Of a stretch of 6,362 nucleotides of DNA, positions 1-6,107 are shown piece after piece (the stretch's first letter is position 1; every line of letters starts with the position of its first letter). The stretch comes from Candidatus Omnitrophota bacterium. Lineage in GTDB: Bacteria > Omnitrophota > Gorgyraeia > Gygaellales > Profunditerraquicolaceae. The stretch spans positions 1 through 6,362 of the forward strand of contig JAQUKF010000001.1 in the NCBI GenBank assembly GCA_028719265.1. Reading direction: 5' to 3'. The notes beneath the pieces were generated by a model that saw nothing but the letters and a program-made list of their open reading frames with translations, was not told the origin of the DNA and made no database searches. Made by a program: the position numbers and the translations under genes.

Positions 1-727
1 TATCCCTGCTTAAACCGGCGATAAAATTGGCTATCCCTGCGAGCTCCTGCGGCGAATCATTCTCTCTCGGGATAATTAAGGTAGTGATCTCAACCCAAAC
101 CCCGGCTTCTTTCAGGCGCAGGATCGAATCCAATACCGGACGCAGGTGCCCCGAACAGATCCTGCGGTAAGAGTCATCCCTGAAGAATTTCAAGTCAATA
201 TTTGCCGCATCCAGGCAAGGTTTAAGCAATTTAACGGCTTCTTCAGACATGTAACCGTTGCTTACAAATATATTATGCAAACCGGCTTCCCTGGCAAGCC
301 TTGCCGTCTCCAGGGCAAATTCGAAATATACCGTGGGCTCGGTATAAGTATAAGCTATGCTCTCACAGCCATTCTCCCGGGCCAAGGCAACCACTTGGCC
401 GGCGGTGAAATTCTCTCCCCCGGGTAAGGAATGGCCAAGTTGGGATATCTCCCAGTTTTGGCAGAACCCGCATCGGAAATTACATCCTGCGCCGGCTATA
501 GAAAAAGCTAAGCTGCCGGGAAGGAAATGATACAGTGGCTTCTTTTCAACCGGGTCTGCGTTAGCGGCAACCAGCTTGGCATAATTATTGGTATAGAGGA
601 CCCCATCGATATTCTGCCTTACCCTGCAAAAACCAAAATCCCCTTCCCGGATCAAACAGTTATGTGCGCAAAGCCGGCAACGCACACTGGAAGCTTCCAA
701 CCTGGAATAAAGAAGCGCTTCTTTCAT
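1..727 (-). CDS. amrS: AmrS-type radical SAM enzyme (AmmeMemoRadiSam system), 3' end cut by window edge
   Basis: The minus-strand frame is open from the ATG at 727-725 to the window edge and gives 242 residues. The family is usually about 330-340 long, so roughly the last 100 residues are missing. An N-terminal cysteine cluster (C17, C20, C24, C34) is followed by the radical SAM 4Fe-4S motif GCNFRCGFC (C82, C86, C89). Later come TYTEPT (about 127-132), SNGYM (156-160) and NIDLKFF (176-182), all in the places expected for AmrS, a relative of pyruvate formate-lyase activating enzymes. The family reductively cleaves S-adenosylmethionine in the cytoplasm. It is named for co-occurrence with AMMECR1 and Memo domains, neither of which is visible here. 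The start lies 6 bases after the stop of the PP-loop gene, so the two are probably co-transcribed. No clear Shine-Dalgarno sequence precedes it. Family assignment is firm; the substrate is not known to me. Confidence 0.9.
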   Translation of the reverse strand, partial: MKEALLYSRLEASSVRCRLCAHNCLIREGDFGFCRVRQNIDGVLYTNNYAKLVAANADPVEKKPLYHFLPGSLAFSIAGAGCNFRCGFCQNWEISQLGHSLPGGENFTAGQVVALARENGCESIAYTYTEPTVYFEFALETARLAREAGLHNIFVSNGYMSEEAVKLLKPCLDAANIDLKFFRDDSYRRICSGHLRPVLDSILRLKEAGVWVEITTLIIPRENDSPQELAGIANFIAGLSRD

Positions 728-733
728 TGATCT

Positions 734-1714
734 TTATATCAATAAATGTGTAAATCCGCTCTTCGGCAGGCAATCTACCTTATGCGCCCAAACCATGCTA
801 TCGGGAATATTCCGATAGGATATTTCCAGCCTCTCCAGTCCCGCGGTATCAGAATAAGAAGCCGTGATCTGTGAAGATAAACGAATAAGGCTGCCGTCCA
901 TCACTCCTCTGGACAAAGAGGTAGGCCCGGCCGTCTCTTCATTCGGGAAGAATAAATAATCTCCCGGAGCGGCCATCTGCATAAGCAGATTATTCTCGCT
1001 TTCGTTCCTGCCCACAACCAGCCTGGCCTTCTTATCCAGGCGAAAATGCCTGCCTATTTTTAAAAGCTCAATATCATGCAAATTCAATTCATCGTACTTC
1101 AGCAATTCGGCCAGCCTCCTGGAAAAACAGGGATCGGTCAACAAGCATCCCCCTGCGGGCGTCTCATATTTACTTATACCCAGCTTATCCGCCATCCGGA
1201 TCTGCGGAGTGCGTATGCGGCCGTTAAAACCAAGGAGCTTATCCCTGCTCACCCAGCCCATTTTCTCAGCCAGGCTGGGGCTGAAGAACTGCGCGGACAA
1301 AGGGCGTAACAACAGATCGTCCAATCCACTCCTTTGCCTGATCAATTCCAGGGACTGCCTATTCTGGGACATCGGCCGCTGGCCCAAAACTTCTCCGGTA
1401 ACAATAAAATCGGCGCTCAATTCCGAAAGCAGGTGTTTTGCCCGGCTGAACATAAGTATCTTACAATCGATGCAGGGATTAAGACGGGAACCAAACCCGT
1501 AACGCGGGTTCTTCAAAAGCGGCAGGAAATCATTTTCCAGATCGATCTGGAGCACTTCTATCCCTATATCGGAACAACCACTGCGGCCGTCGCGTTTGCA
1601 AAAAGGGATCTTGAAATGGATGCCGACAACCTCCACCCCCTGATTCTTTATCAGCCTGGCGGCCAATAAGCTATCCAGCCCACCGGAAATTAACGCTAAC
1701 GCCTTTATACGCAT
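734..1714 (-). CDS. PP-loop ATP pyrophosphatase, MnmA/ThiI-like tRNA sulfurtransferase homologue with C-terminal extension
   Basis: This 326-residue cytoplasmic protein has the PP-loop SGGLDS at 10-15, which binds ATP and adenylates a substrate, usually a tRNA uridine before sulfur transfer. NPCIDC (C81, C84) resembles the NPCxxC motif of MnmA, and C190 in TPAGGC is a plausible second catalytic cysteine. TGEVLGQRPMSQ (106-117) also fits the family. C39, C47 and C196 are further cysteines. There is no THUMP domain as in classical ThiI, and no rhodanese domain. Residues about 225-326 form a separate C-terminal part; I suspect an NFACT-R-type RNA-binding domain (Pfam NFACT-R_2), which occurs in proteins of this architecture, but I cannot confirm it. 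Such proteins are often annotated loosely as ThiI or MnmA. The target nucleotide is unknown. The gene follows ZIP after 83 bases and precedes amrS by 6. The ATG has no obvious Shine-Dalgarno sequence. Confidence 0.82.
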   Translation of the reverse strand: MRIKALALISGGLDSLLAARLIKNQGVEVVGIHFKIPFCKRDGRSGCSDIGIEVLQIDLENDFLPLLKNPRYGFGSRLNPCIDCKILMFSRAKHLLSELSADFIVTGEVLGQRPMSQNRQSLELIRQRSGLDDLLLRPLSAQFFSPSLAEKMGWVSRDKLLGFNGRIRTPQIRMADKLGISKYETPAGGCLLTDPCFSRRLAELLKYDELNLHDIELLKIGRHFRLDKKARLVVGRNESENNLLMQMAAPGDYLFFPNEETAGPTSLSRGVMDGSLIRLSSQITASYSDTAGLERLEISYRNIPDSMVWAHKVDCLPKSGFTHLLI

Positions 1715-1726
1715 AATAAATCTGCC

Positions 1727-1746
1727 GACCGTCCAATATCACGGTC
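1727..1746 (-). other. Small inverted repeat in the leader of the PP-loop gene
   Basis: The arms GACCGT and ACGGTC pair perfectly over 6 bp around an 8-base loop, ending 12 bases before the ATG at 1714. There is no U-run after it, so it does not look like a terminator. It could be a weak leader hairpin or chance. No convincing promoter was found in the 83-base gap that holds it. Confidence 0.3.
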
Positions 1747-1797
1747 CTTAAGATGCGGGTACATAAACGGTTTTAAAAATTTGACTTGAGGCTTGGC

Positions 1798-2541
1798 TTA
1801 CTCCGGCAAGAAATGCTTAACTAATGCCATAAATATTATACCCAGCAGGAACGCAAAGAAAGCAGCGGTGGAACGCTTGAGGTCGTTTTCCTTATGTAGT
1901 TCCGGTATAAGATCGCTGGTGGCAATATAAACAAAGCCTCCGGCGGTAAAAGGCAATATGAAATTGGTGAAATTCCTTACCAGGTCGGTTATCAGATATC
2001 CGGTTATCGCGCCAAACACCGCCATAAGCGCCGAAGCAAAATTAAATAAAAGGGCCTTCCTTTTGGTGAATCCGCCATATACCAGGACGGCAAAATCACC
2101 CAGCTCCTGGGGTATTTCATGCAATATTATCGCCAGAGTAGTGACCGCTCCCAGCCTCAAAGAAACAATGAAGCTCGCGGCGATAACCATGCCGTCGATA
2201 AAATTATGGAATCCGTCCCCTACCAGATTAAGGTAAGTAAAGGCGTGGATCTTGCACCCCTTGTCTTCATGACAGTGACGCCAATGCAAATAGCGCTCCA
2301 TGAGGAAAAAGGCTACGATCCCCAGGATAAGGTATGAAAATACCGCTTCGCTGCTATTTGTCTCCAGGCATTCCGGCAGGATGTGCAAAAAGGCGCCTCC
2401 GATAAGGGCGCCTGCCGAGAAACCGATCAAACAGAAGAGAATTTTATGCAGGAGGTCATCCTTGATAGAAAGGGTGAAAATACCTACCAGGGATATCAGA
2501 CTGACTATGAAGGTGCTGACAATAACCCAAAATAAAACCAT
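1798..2541 (-). CDS. ZIP family divalent metal transporter
   Basis: This 247-residue inner-membrane protein has about eight hydrophobic segments (roughly 5-25, 34-54, 66-81, 103-129, 131-155, 165-187, 192-212, 225-244), as expected for ZIP carriers that import zinc or related divalent ions. The binuclear metal-site motifs are intact: HNFIDG at 112-117 (H112, N113, D116) in segment 4 and HEIPQELGD at 141-149 (H141, E142, E146) in segment 5. A short loop at 86-96 carries H86, H89, C90, H91 and C96, matching the variable metal-binding loop between segments 3 and 4 in many ZIPs. Length is normal for bacterial ZupT/GufA-like members. Which metal is carried cannot be read from sequence. The start follows the stop of the tiny basic protein by 10 bases, so expression is probably coupled to the cluster. 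No good Shine-Dalgarno sequence is seen. Confidence 0.93.
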   Translation of the reverse strand: MVLFWVIVSTFIVSLISLVGIFTLSIKDDLLHKILFCLIGFSAGALIGGAFLHILPECLETNSSEAVFSYLILGIVAFFLMERYLHWRHCHEDKGCKIHAFTYLNLVGDGFHNFIDGMVIAASFIVSLRLGAVTTLAIILHEIPQELGDFAVLVYGGFTKRKALLFNFASALMAVFGAITGYLITDLVRNFTNFILPFTAGGFVYIATSDLIPELHKENDLKRSTAAFFAFLLGIIFMALVKHFLPE

Positions 2542-2551
2542 ATACGGAGAA

Positions 2552-2632
2552 TTACCCTAAACAGGGTTTTCTGCCTTTGTTGGCTTTTTTAGAACGCCAG
2601 TTAAGCTTTCCTCTGCGTTTTCTTTTTCCCAT
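2552..2632 (-). CDS. Tiny, highly basic protein of unknown function (26 residues)
   Basis: This short frame has ATG at 2632-2630 and TAA at 2554-2552. It encodes 26 residues, of which 12 are Lys or Arg and none acidic. It begins MGKRKRRGKLNWR and ends KGRKPCLG. A strong Shine-Dalgarno AAGGA lies 6 bases before the ATG, inside the last two codons of the lipoprotein gene, whose stop is only 2 bases upstream. The ZIP start follows 10 bases after its stop. It thus fills exactly the space between two operon genes with its own ribosome site. The composition suggests binding to RNA, the ribosome or nucleic acid, much like very small basic ribosomal proteins, but this is inference. I do not recognise a named family. 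Chance is unlikely given the site, fit and composition, but conservation must be shown. Confidence 0.68.
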   Translation of the reverse strand: MGKRKRRGKLNWRSKKANKGRKPCLG

Positions 2633-2634
2633 TT

Positions 2635-3279
2635 TTAATCCTTGTAATAATCCTGCGGTACGTTCAAGACTATATAGCGGGCTGTCTCAAGCAAGCATTC
2701 ATAAATGACCTTACCCATGGGTGTGCCGGCATATTCGCTCAAGGTCCCCCTGAAGAACTTATTACGGGGTGTCCTTATCCTGTTGCCGGGGTTTTCCACC
2801 GCCTGGCTCTGAATATCCCGGCTGCTTATGATACTTGAGCTTCCGCGCTCAATTATGCGCAGGCTCAACTGCATTGTCGCTTTGTTCAAGGCGGTACCAA
2901 GCAATCCACCCATAAAACCGCTTGCCGCGCTTCCGCCGCCGGCTATCCCGGATTTTCCGCCGGAATTTTCCGGGACAAACTCGATTATCCCTACGCTGAC
3001 GATCAGCTCTGTTTCCGAAGGAGGGACGATAACAAAGCGCCCGGTACTGGTTAGGATACTGACTAGATACTCTTTCAGCGCCTGGCTGACCTCTGTATTA
3101 AGACCGGATGTTTTCGATTCAAAATCGCTCACCGCTATCCTGGCCTTATGGCCGGAGTATCTTTTAAGCGGGTCTTGCGGCAAATTCCTGCCGCCAGCCG
3201 GGATCGTTCCCGACGAAAAACATCCCGATATCAAAAGGGAGGCGACAAAACAGCCGAACAACTTAAAACTTTTTTTCAT
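2635..3279 (-). CDS. CsgG-like lipoprotein
   Basis: This 214-residue exported lipoprotein has an N-terminal signal MKKSFKLFGC followed by a hydrophobic stretch and lipobox LISGC, with the lipidated cysteine at C20. No aspartate follows C20, so the inner-membrane retention rule does not apply and outer-membrane sorting is plausible. After a linker, RIAVSDFESKTSG (47-59), an amphipathic stretch ending TSTGRFVIVPPSE (77-89), a strand IVSVGIIEFVPE (93-104), a glycine-rich loop (107-131) and MQLSLRIIERGSSSIISSRD (136-155) follow the order of the CsgG domain, known from curli secretion channels and used widely in outer-membrane lipoproteins. It is shorter than E. coli CsgG (277): the helical part between GRF and the IIEF strand is nearly absent. 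No curli subunit gene is nearby, so a curli role should not be assumed. It starts 15 bases after the HAD stop. Confidence 0.68.
   Translation of the reverse strand: MKKSFKLFGCFVASLLISGCFSSGTIPAGGRNLPQDPLKRYSGHKARIAVSDFESKTSGLNTEVSQALKEYLVSILTSTGRFVIVPPSETELIVSVGIIEFVPENSGGKSGIAGGGSAASGFMGGLLGTALNKATMQLSLRIIERGSSSIISSRDIQSQAVENPGNRIRTPRNKFFRGTLSEYAGTPMGKVIYECLLETARYIVLNVPQDYYKD
2639..2643 (-). promoter_or_regulatory. Shine-Dalgarno site for the tiny basic protein
   Basis: On the minus strand this reads AAGGA, 6 bases before the ATG at 2632. It overlaps the codons for the last two residues of the lipoprotein (K213, D214). This implies translational coupling with the upstream gene and is the main support for the short frame being real. 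Confidence 0.7.
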
Positions 3280-3294
3280 GCCTGTCTTAATATA

Positions 3295-3978
3295 TTACCG
3301 ATTAAGCCGACTGTCAAGGGAAACCTCTGCCGTATCCTTGCGGATAATCCCCATAAGGTCTTTTATGCCGGCGACGATCTTAAGCGGACGCTCTTTCCTG
3401 ATTTCGGATAAGCTGCTTGAGCCTCCGGATACAATCACCGTCTTTACATGCGCACGTCTTCCTGCCTGCGCGTCAATGGCCATATCCCCTACATACAAAA
3501 CCTGCGGTTTGCTGAAAGCAAATTTTTCAACGATTTTGTTCAATATCCGGGGGTTAGGTTTGCCGTGCTTCAATTTATCCGCACAAAGCACATAGTCAAA
3601 AAGTTCAGCTATACGCAGGTGCCTCAATAGTATCAAAGAGAACCGGGTCGGCCGGTTGCTGGCCACCGCCAGCTTTAACCCCCGCTTTTTGAGCTTGCGC
3701 AAAAGCGTCCCGGCGTGAGGATAAAGGTACGCATGCCTGAGCAGGCTGAATTTATGGTGACTGCGGTACAGGTTTAAAGCTTTTTTTAAATCTGCCTGCG
3801 GTACATGCGGCCTAAGCAGATTCATATCACCCCACCCTACGAGCCGGCGGATAACAGCCGGGCTTTTAGGCTTTAAACCCATCCTGCGCATGACATAATT
3901 ATAACTGCTGCAGATGGCCCCGTAAGCATCAATTAACGTGCCGTCCAGATCAAAAATAACTAATTTTATATTCTGCAT
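3295..3978 (-). CDS. HAD-superfamily phosphatase, phosphoglycolate phosphatase-like
   Basis: This 227-residue cytoplasmic hydrolase has all four HAD motifs: DLDGT with nucleophile D10 and acid D12; motif II ASN with S107; motif III K140 in HGKPNP; and motif IV GDMAID with D165 and D169. The helical insert between motifs I and II (about 17-85) is a C1-type cap, as in Gph and PpaX enzymes that hydrolyse phosphate from phosphoglycolate, pyrophosphate or small sugar phosphates using magnesium. The real substrate cannot be told from sequence. Motif I starts at residue 10, so the start cannot lie far downstream. The ATG has no visible Shine-Dalgarno sequence, and a GC-rich stem-loop ends 9 bases before it. 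It probably heads the cluster with the CsgG-like lipoprotein, tiny basic protein and ZIP transporter. The last 15 or so residues have no recognisable motif. Confidence 0.9.
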   Translation of the reverse strand: MQNIKLVIFDLDGTLIDAYGAICSSYNYVMRRMGLKPKSPAVIRRLVGWGDMNLLRPHVPQADLKKALNLYRSHHKFSLLRHAYLYPHAGTLLRKLKKRGLKLAVASNRPTRFSLILLRHLRIAELFDYVLCADKLKHGKPNPRILNKIVEKFAFSKPQVLYVGDMAIDAQAGRRAHVKTVIVSGGSSSLSEIRKERPLKIVAGIKDLMGIIRKDTAEVSLDSRLNR

Positions 3979-3987
3979 ACTAAAATA

Positions 3988-4012
3988 CAGGCAGGGTTAT
4001 AAGCCCTGCCTG
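3988..4012 (-). terminator. GC-rich stem-loop between secreted protein and HAD genes; weak terminator or attenuator
   Basis: The perfect 9-bp arms CAGGCAGGG and CCCTGCCTG flank a 7-base loop. On the minus strand the stem is followed by TATTTTAG, a short and broken U-run, so intrinsic termination is possible but not strong. It lies 36 bases after the stop of the secreted-protein gene and only 9 bases before the HAD ATG. It may end most transcripts started at the promoter near 4676, or control access of ribosomes to the HAD start. No separate promoter for the HAD gene was found in this gap. Confidence 0.55.
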
Positions 4013-4048
4013 ACGAATAATAATCATTTTTTAAAGGCTTGGCGCTAT

Positions 4049-4621
4049 TTACTCAAGTCTAGAGCCCTGCGAGGCATCCCCTTCCTGCGCAAGATTTTCT
4101 TCCACAGACAGCTCCGGATCACTTGTGGATCCTCCTCCGGGACCTTCCAGGCCAGACTGACCCGTCTCTTCCTCTCCCTGCTGCGGGGCGACAGAAGATG
4201 AATCCGGGCTTTCAACACCGATATTCCTGGCGACATTCTTGCCGTCAGCGGTAACCATATAATCTATGCTCAGGGTATCTTTGAACTTTATTTCGCTTAA
4301 CCCGCCGATATTTTCAAAGGAGGTTTCTTCATCGACGGACAAGGGCATTTCCTTCTCCTGGTCCGTCTCGTAATCCAGATACTTCAAAGTGATCGTCCCG
4401 GCGGCCTCATCCACTCCGGACACCTCCCCCCAAACCCATTGGATATCGTTTTCTTCCGGAGAGGGAACTTCCGGGGAAGCGATAGATGCGTCTGATCCAG
4501 CCGGAACGGTTACGGCATTCTCAACTCCGATCGTAACTTCCTCGGCAGCAAAGGCAATAAGAGTAGTTACCGTAATAAAAACGGCAGGAACAAAAACGAG
4601 CGCCATTTTCCTTAAAACCAT
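4049..4621 (-). CDS. Small exported protein with DUF5666-like beta domain and acidic tail
   Basis: I choose the ATG at 4621 rather than 4657: a perfect GGAGG lies 6 bases before it, while the upstream ATG overlaps the promoter -10. This gives 190 residues. Residues 1-26 are a signal peptide (MVLRK, hydrophobic core, cleavage likely after AFA near 25). A low-complexity linker (about 36-58) precedes a strand-rich domain at 60-137 that starts with QWVWGEVSGVD, includes TITLKYLDYETD (76-87) and ends GKNVARNIGVE. The pattern of a strand-rich module ending in a K/R-N-I-x-V-E strand recalls DUF5666/OB-like periplasmic proteins. The tail (138-190) is rich in Gly, Ser, Glu and Pro, with 12 acidic residues and one basic, and is probably disordered. 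No enzyme motif or cysteine is seen. It is probably periplasmic; function unknown. Its own promoter lies just upstream. Confidence 0.78.
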   Translation of the reverse strand: MVLRKMALVFVPAVFITVTTLIAFAAEEVTIGVENAVTVPAGSDASIASPEVPSPEENDIQWVWGEVSGVDEAAGTITLKYLDYETDQEKEMPLSVDEETSFENIGGLSEIKFKDTLSIDYMVTADGKNVARNIGVESPDSSSVAPQQGEEETGQSGLEGPGGGSTSDPELSVEENLAQEGDASQGSRLE

Positions 4622-4625
4622 CTTA

Positions 4626-4634
4626 CCCCTCCTT
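4626..4634 (-). promoter_or_regulatory. Strong Shine-Dalgarno site deciding the start of the exported protein
   Basis: The minus strand reads AAGGAGGGG here; its GGAGG core is 6 bases before the ATG at 4621. This is the best ribosome site in the window. It rules in favour of the shorter reading frame, whose product then begins directly with a typical signal peptide. Confidence 0.85.
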
Positions 4635-4647
4635 GCTATTAGGGTTA

Positions 4648-4676
4648 AATTTAACATAGATTCGCCGCTTTGTCAA
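4648..4676 (-). promoter_or_regulatory. Sigma70-type promoter for the exported protein gene
   Basis: The -35 hexamer is a perfect TTGACA (4676-4671), followed by a 17-base spacer and the -10 hexamer TAAATT (4653-4648), which matches 4 of 6 consensus bases. Transcription would start near 4641, giving a leader of about 20 bases that holds the strong Shine-Dalgarno site. The -35 lies only 6 bases beyond the permease stop codon. The -10 sits inside a 12-base perfect palindrome (4644-4655). Confidence 0.75.
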
Positions 4677-4682
4677 GCCGGC

Positions 4683-6074
4683 TTAACCGTAAAAAGGCAG
4701 GAAAACCAATGCTATCGTCACGACAAAAGTGGTAATCAAGCCTACGCTCAAGCCCACCCAAAACCAGTTAAAAAAACTGATCTTGACACGCTTTTCTTTT
4801 TCAAGTATCCCGATTGCCACAATATTGGCGGTAGAGCCGATAAGGGTAATATTGCCTCCCAGGCAGCCGCCAAAAAGCAAAGCCCACCACAAAGGCTGCA
4901 GGTCTATGCTCAGGCTTTGGAACCCCTGGACTACCGGGATGAAAGCGGCCACCAGGACCACATTATCCAGTATGCTTGATCCGATCGCGCTTATCCAAAG
5001 AACGGCCGAAACCAGAAGTCCCAGGCTGTTACCGCAGGCTGCCAACATATGCTTGGCGATAAAGATGGTCGCGCCGGTATATTTTAAGGTACCCGCCTGG
5101 ACAAATAAGAGCAGGAAAAAAAGTAACGTCCACCATTCCACATCCTTCTCGATATATTTCCTGGCCTTGTTATGCTTCCAGATCATAACCAGTCCGCTGG
5201 TTACAAGCGGGACGACCAATAGAACAGTATTGGCGGGTAAACCCCAAATCATCTCCATGCGTCTGTGCAGGGATATAAAAACCAGCATGGCCGCGAATAT
5301 CCCGAGGTTTATCTTAAGGCTTTTCTCCGGAGGCACGGAGATCAACCTGACCAATATCTCGTTGGCCCCCAGTTTCTTCATCTGCTGGTCAAGGAAAATA
5401 ATCGGCTTCCTGTACCAGGACAAGAGAATAAAAATGGTGATTACCAGGCACAATGCCGCCAGCGGGAAAGCCTTTACGATAAAATCCTCAAAACTCAATC
5501 CCGATTTGGAAGCGATAAGTATGCCTATAGGATTCCCCAGTACGGTCGCCGAAGAGCCTATATTCGTAGCCAATACGGAAATTATGATGAAGGGGACAGG
5601 GTTTACCTCGAAATAATCGCAGATCTCCAGGATCGCCACTACCATAAAAATGATCGAGGTTACCTCGTCGATCGCGCAGGCAAGCAGGGCGGATATAAGC
5701 GCGATGATGATGGCAAACCTCCTTCCGGTCAACCTGGGAATACGCAAAATAAGACTGACTATCCAGGCAAAGACGCCGGAATCCTTAAGCAGGCCGATAA
5801 CTACCATCATTCCGACCAGAAAAAGGATGACCTCAAGGGAGGAAAACTCAATGACATGCTCCAGGTCAATGGTCCTGGTCATCAGCAATACGGAGGTGCC
5901 GATGAAGGCGAAGCTTAAACGGAAATCCCAAAAGAGGAGAGTACCGAGTATAGAGGCGGAGAATATGCCGATGGAAAGGGCCTGATGCGCATCCATCCCT
6001 GAAGACCTGGCACACAACCCAAGGCAGAAGGAAAGAAGGAACAGGGAGAATAGCTTAAAAACCAGGCTTTTCAT
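4683..6074 (-). CDS. ArsB/NhaD-type (CitMHS, ion transporter superfamily) inner-membrane permease
   Basis: This 463-residue polytopic membrane protein has about eleven to twelve hydrophobic segments in two inverted halves. The first half has IDEVTSIIFM (135-144) and ATNIGSSATVLGNPIGILIA (169-188), the usual hairpin motif. The second half has SSILDNVVLVAAFIPV (366-381) and GGCLGGNITLIGSTANIVA (402-420). FLVGMM (85-90) and the ending SFFNWFWVGL (433-442) also fit the family, which includes arsenite pump ArsB, Na+/H+ antiporter NhaD and the P protein. Substrate cannot be assigned: no ars regulator or reductase gene is near, so arsenic export should not be assumed. The first half has D136-E137 where relatives usually have Asp-Asn. 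It starts 33 bases after the bioY stop without a clear Shine-Dalgarno sequence. The hydrophobic N-terminus (5-20) could be a signal-like first segment; M27 is an alternative start. Confidence 0.85.
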   Translation of the reverse strand: MKSLVFKLFSLFLLSFCLGLCARSSGMDAHQALSIGIFSASILGTLLFWDFRLSFAFIGTSVLLMTRTIDLEHVIEFSSLEVILFLVGMMVVIGLLKDSGVFAWIVSLILRIPRLTGRRFAIIIALISALLACAIDEVTSIIFMVVAILEICDYFEVNPVPFIIISVLATNIGSSATVLGNPIGILIASKSGLSFEDFIVKAFPLAALCLVITIFILLSWYRKPIIFLDQQMKKLGANEILVRLISVPPEKSLKINLGIFAAMLVFISLHRRMEMIWGLPANTVLLVVPLVTSGLVMIWKHNKARKYIEKDVEWWTLLFFLLLFVQAGTLKYTGATIFIAKHMLAACGNSLGLLVSAVLWISAIGSSILDNVVLVAAFIPVVQGFQSLSIDLQPLWWALLFGGCLGGNITLIGSTANIVAIGILEKEKRVKISFFNWFWVGLSVGLITTFVVTIALVFLPFYG

Positions 6075-6107
6075 TGATCAAAAGCAGGACTCTTGCCGTT
6101 TAGGCGG

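Noticed and set aside
146..427. Plus-strand open frame opposite amrS
   Set aside because: The minus strand there encodes the radical SAM CxxxCxxC motif and other AmrS motifs in one uninterrupted frame.
1782..1797. Plus-strand TTGACT that could be a -35 box
   Set aside because: No gene on the plus strand follows it and no matching -10 at normal spacing was seen.
2828..3595. Long plus-strand open frame (255 codons)
   Set aside because: It lies opposite two genes with clear motifs (lipobox and CsgG-like domain; all four HAD motifs), crosses their junction and shows no family signature.
4661..4684. GCCG/CGGC pairing after the permease stop, as a terminator
   Set aside because: The stem is only 4 bp with a long loop and no U-run, and the same bases form the -35 region of the next promoter.
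4729..5616. Long plus-strand open frame (295 codons)
   Set aside because: It is antisense to the ArsB/NhaD-type permease, whose two inverted halves and motifs are complete. Its own translation has no domain pattern.
5265..5918. Plus-strand frame rich in Gln, Asp, Lys and Gly
   Set aside because: The odd composition is what hydrophobic membrane codons give when read from the other strand; there is no ribosome site or family signal.
4683..6074. Calling the permease an arsenite pump (arsB)
   Set aside because: No arsR, arsC or arsA is nearby, and the first-half core motif differs from the usual one, so the substrate is left open.
6096..6107. CCG/CGG inverted repeat between bioY and the permease
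   Set aside because: A 3-bp stem is within chance expectation.
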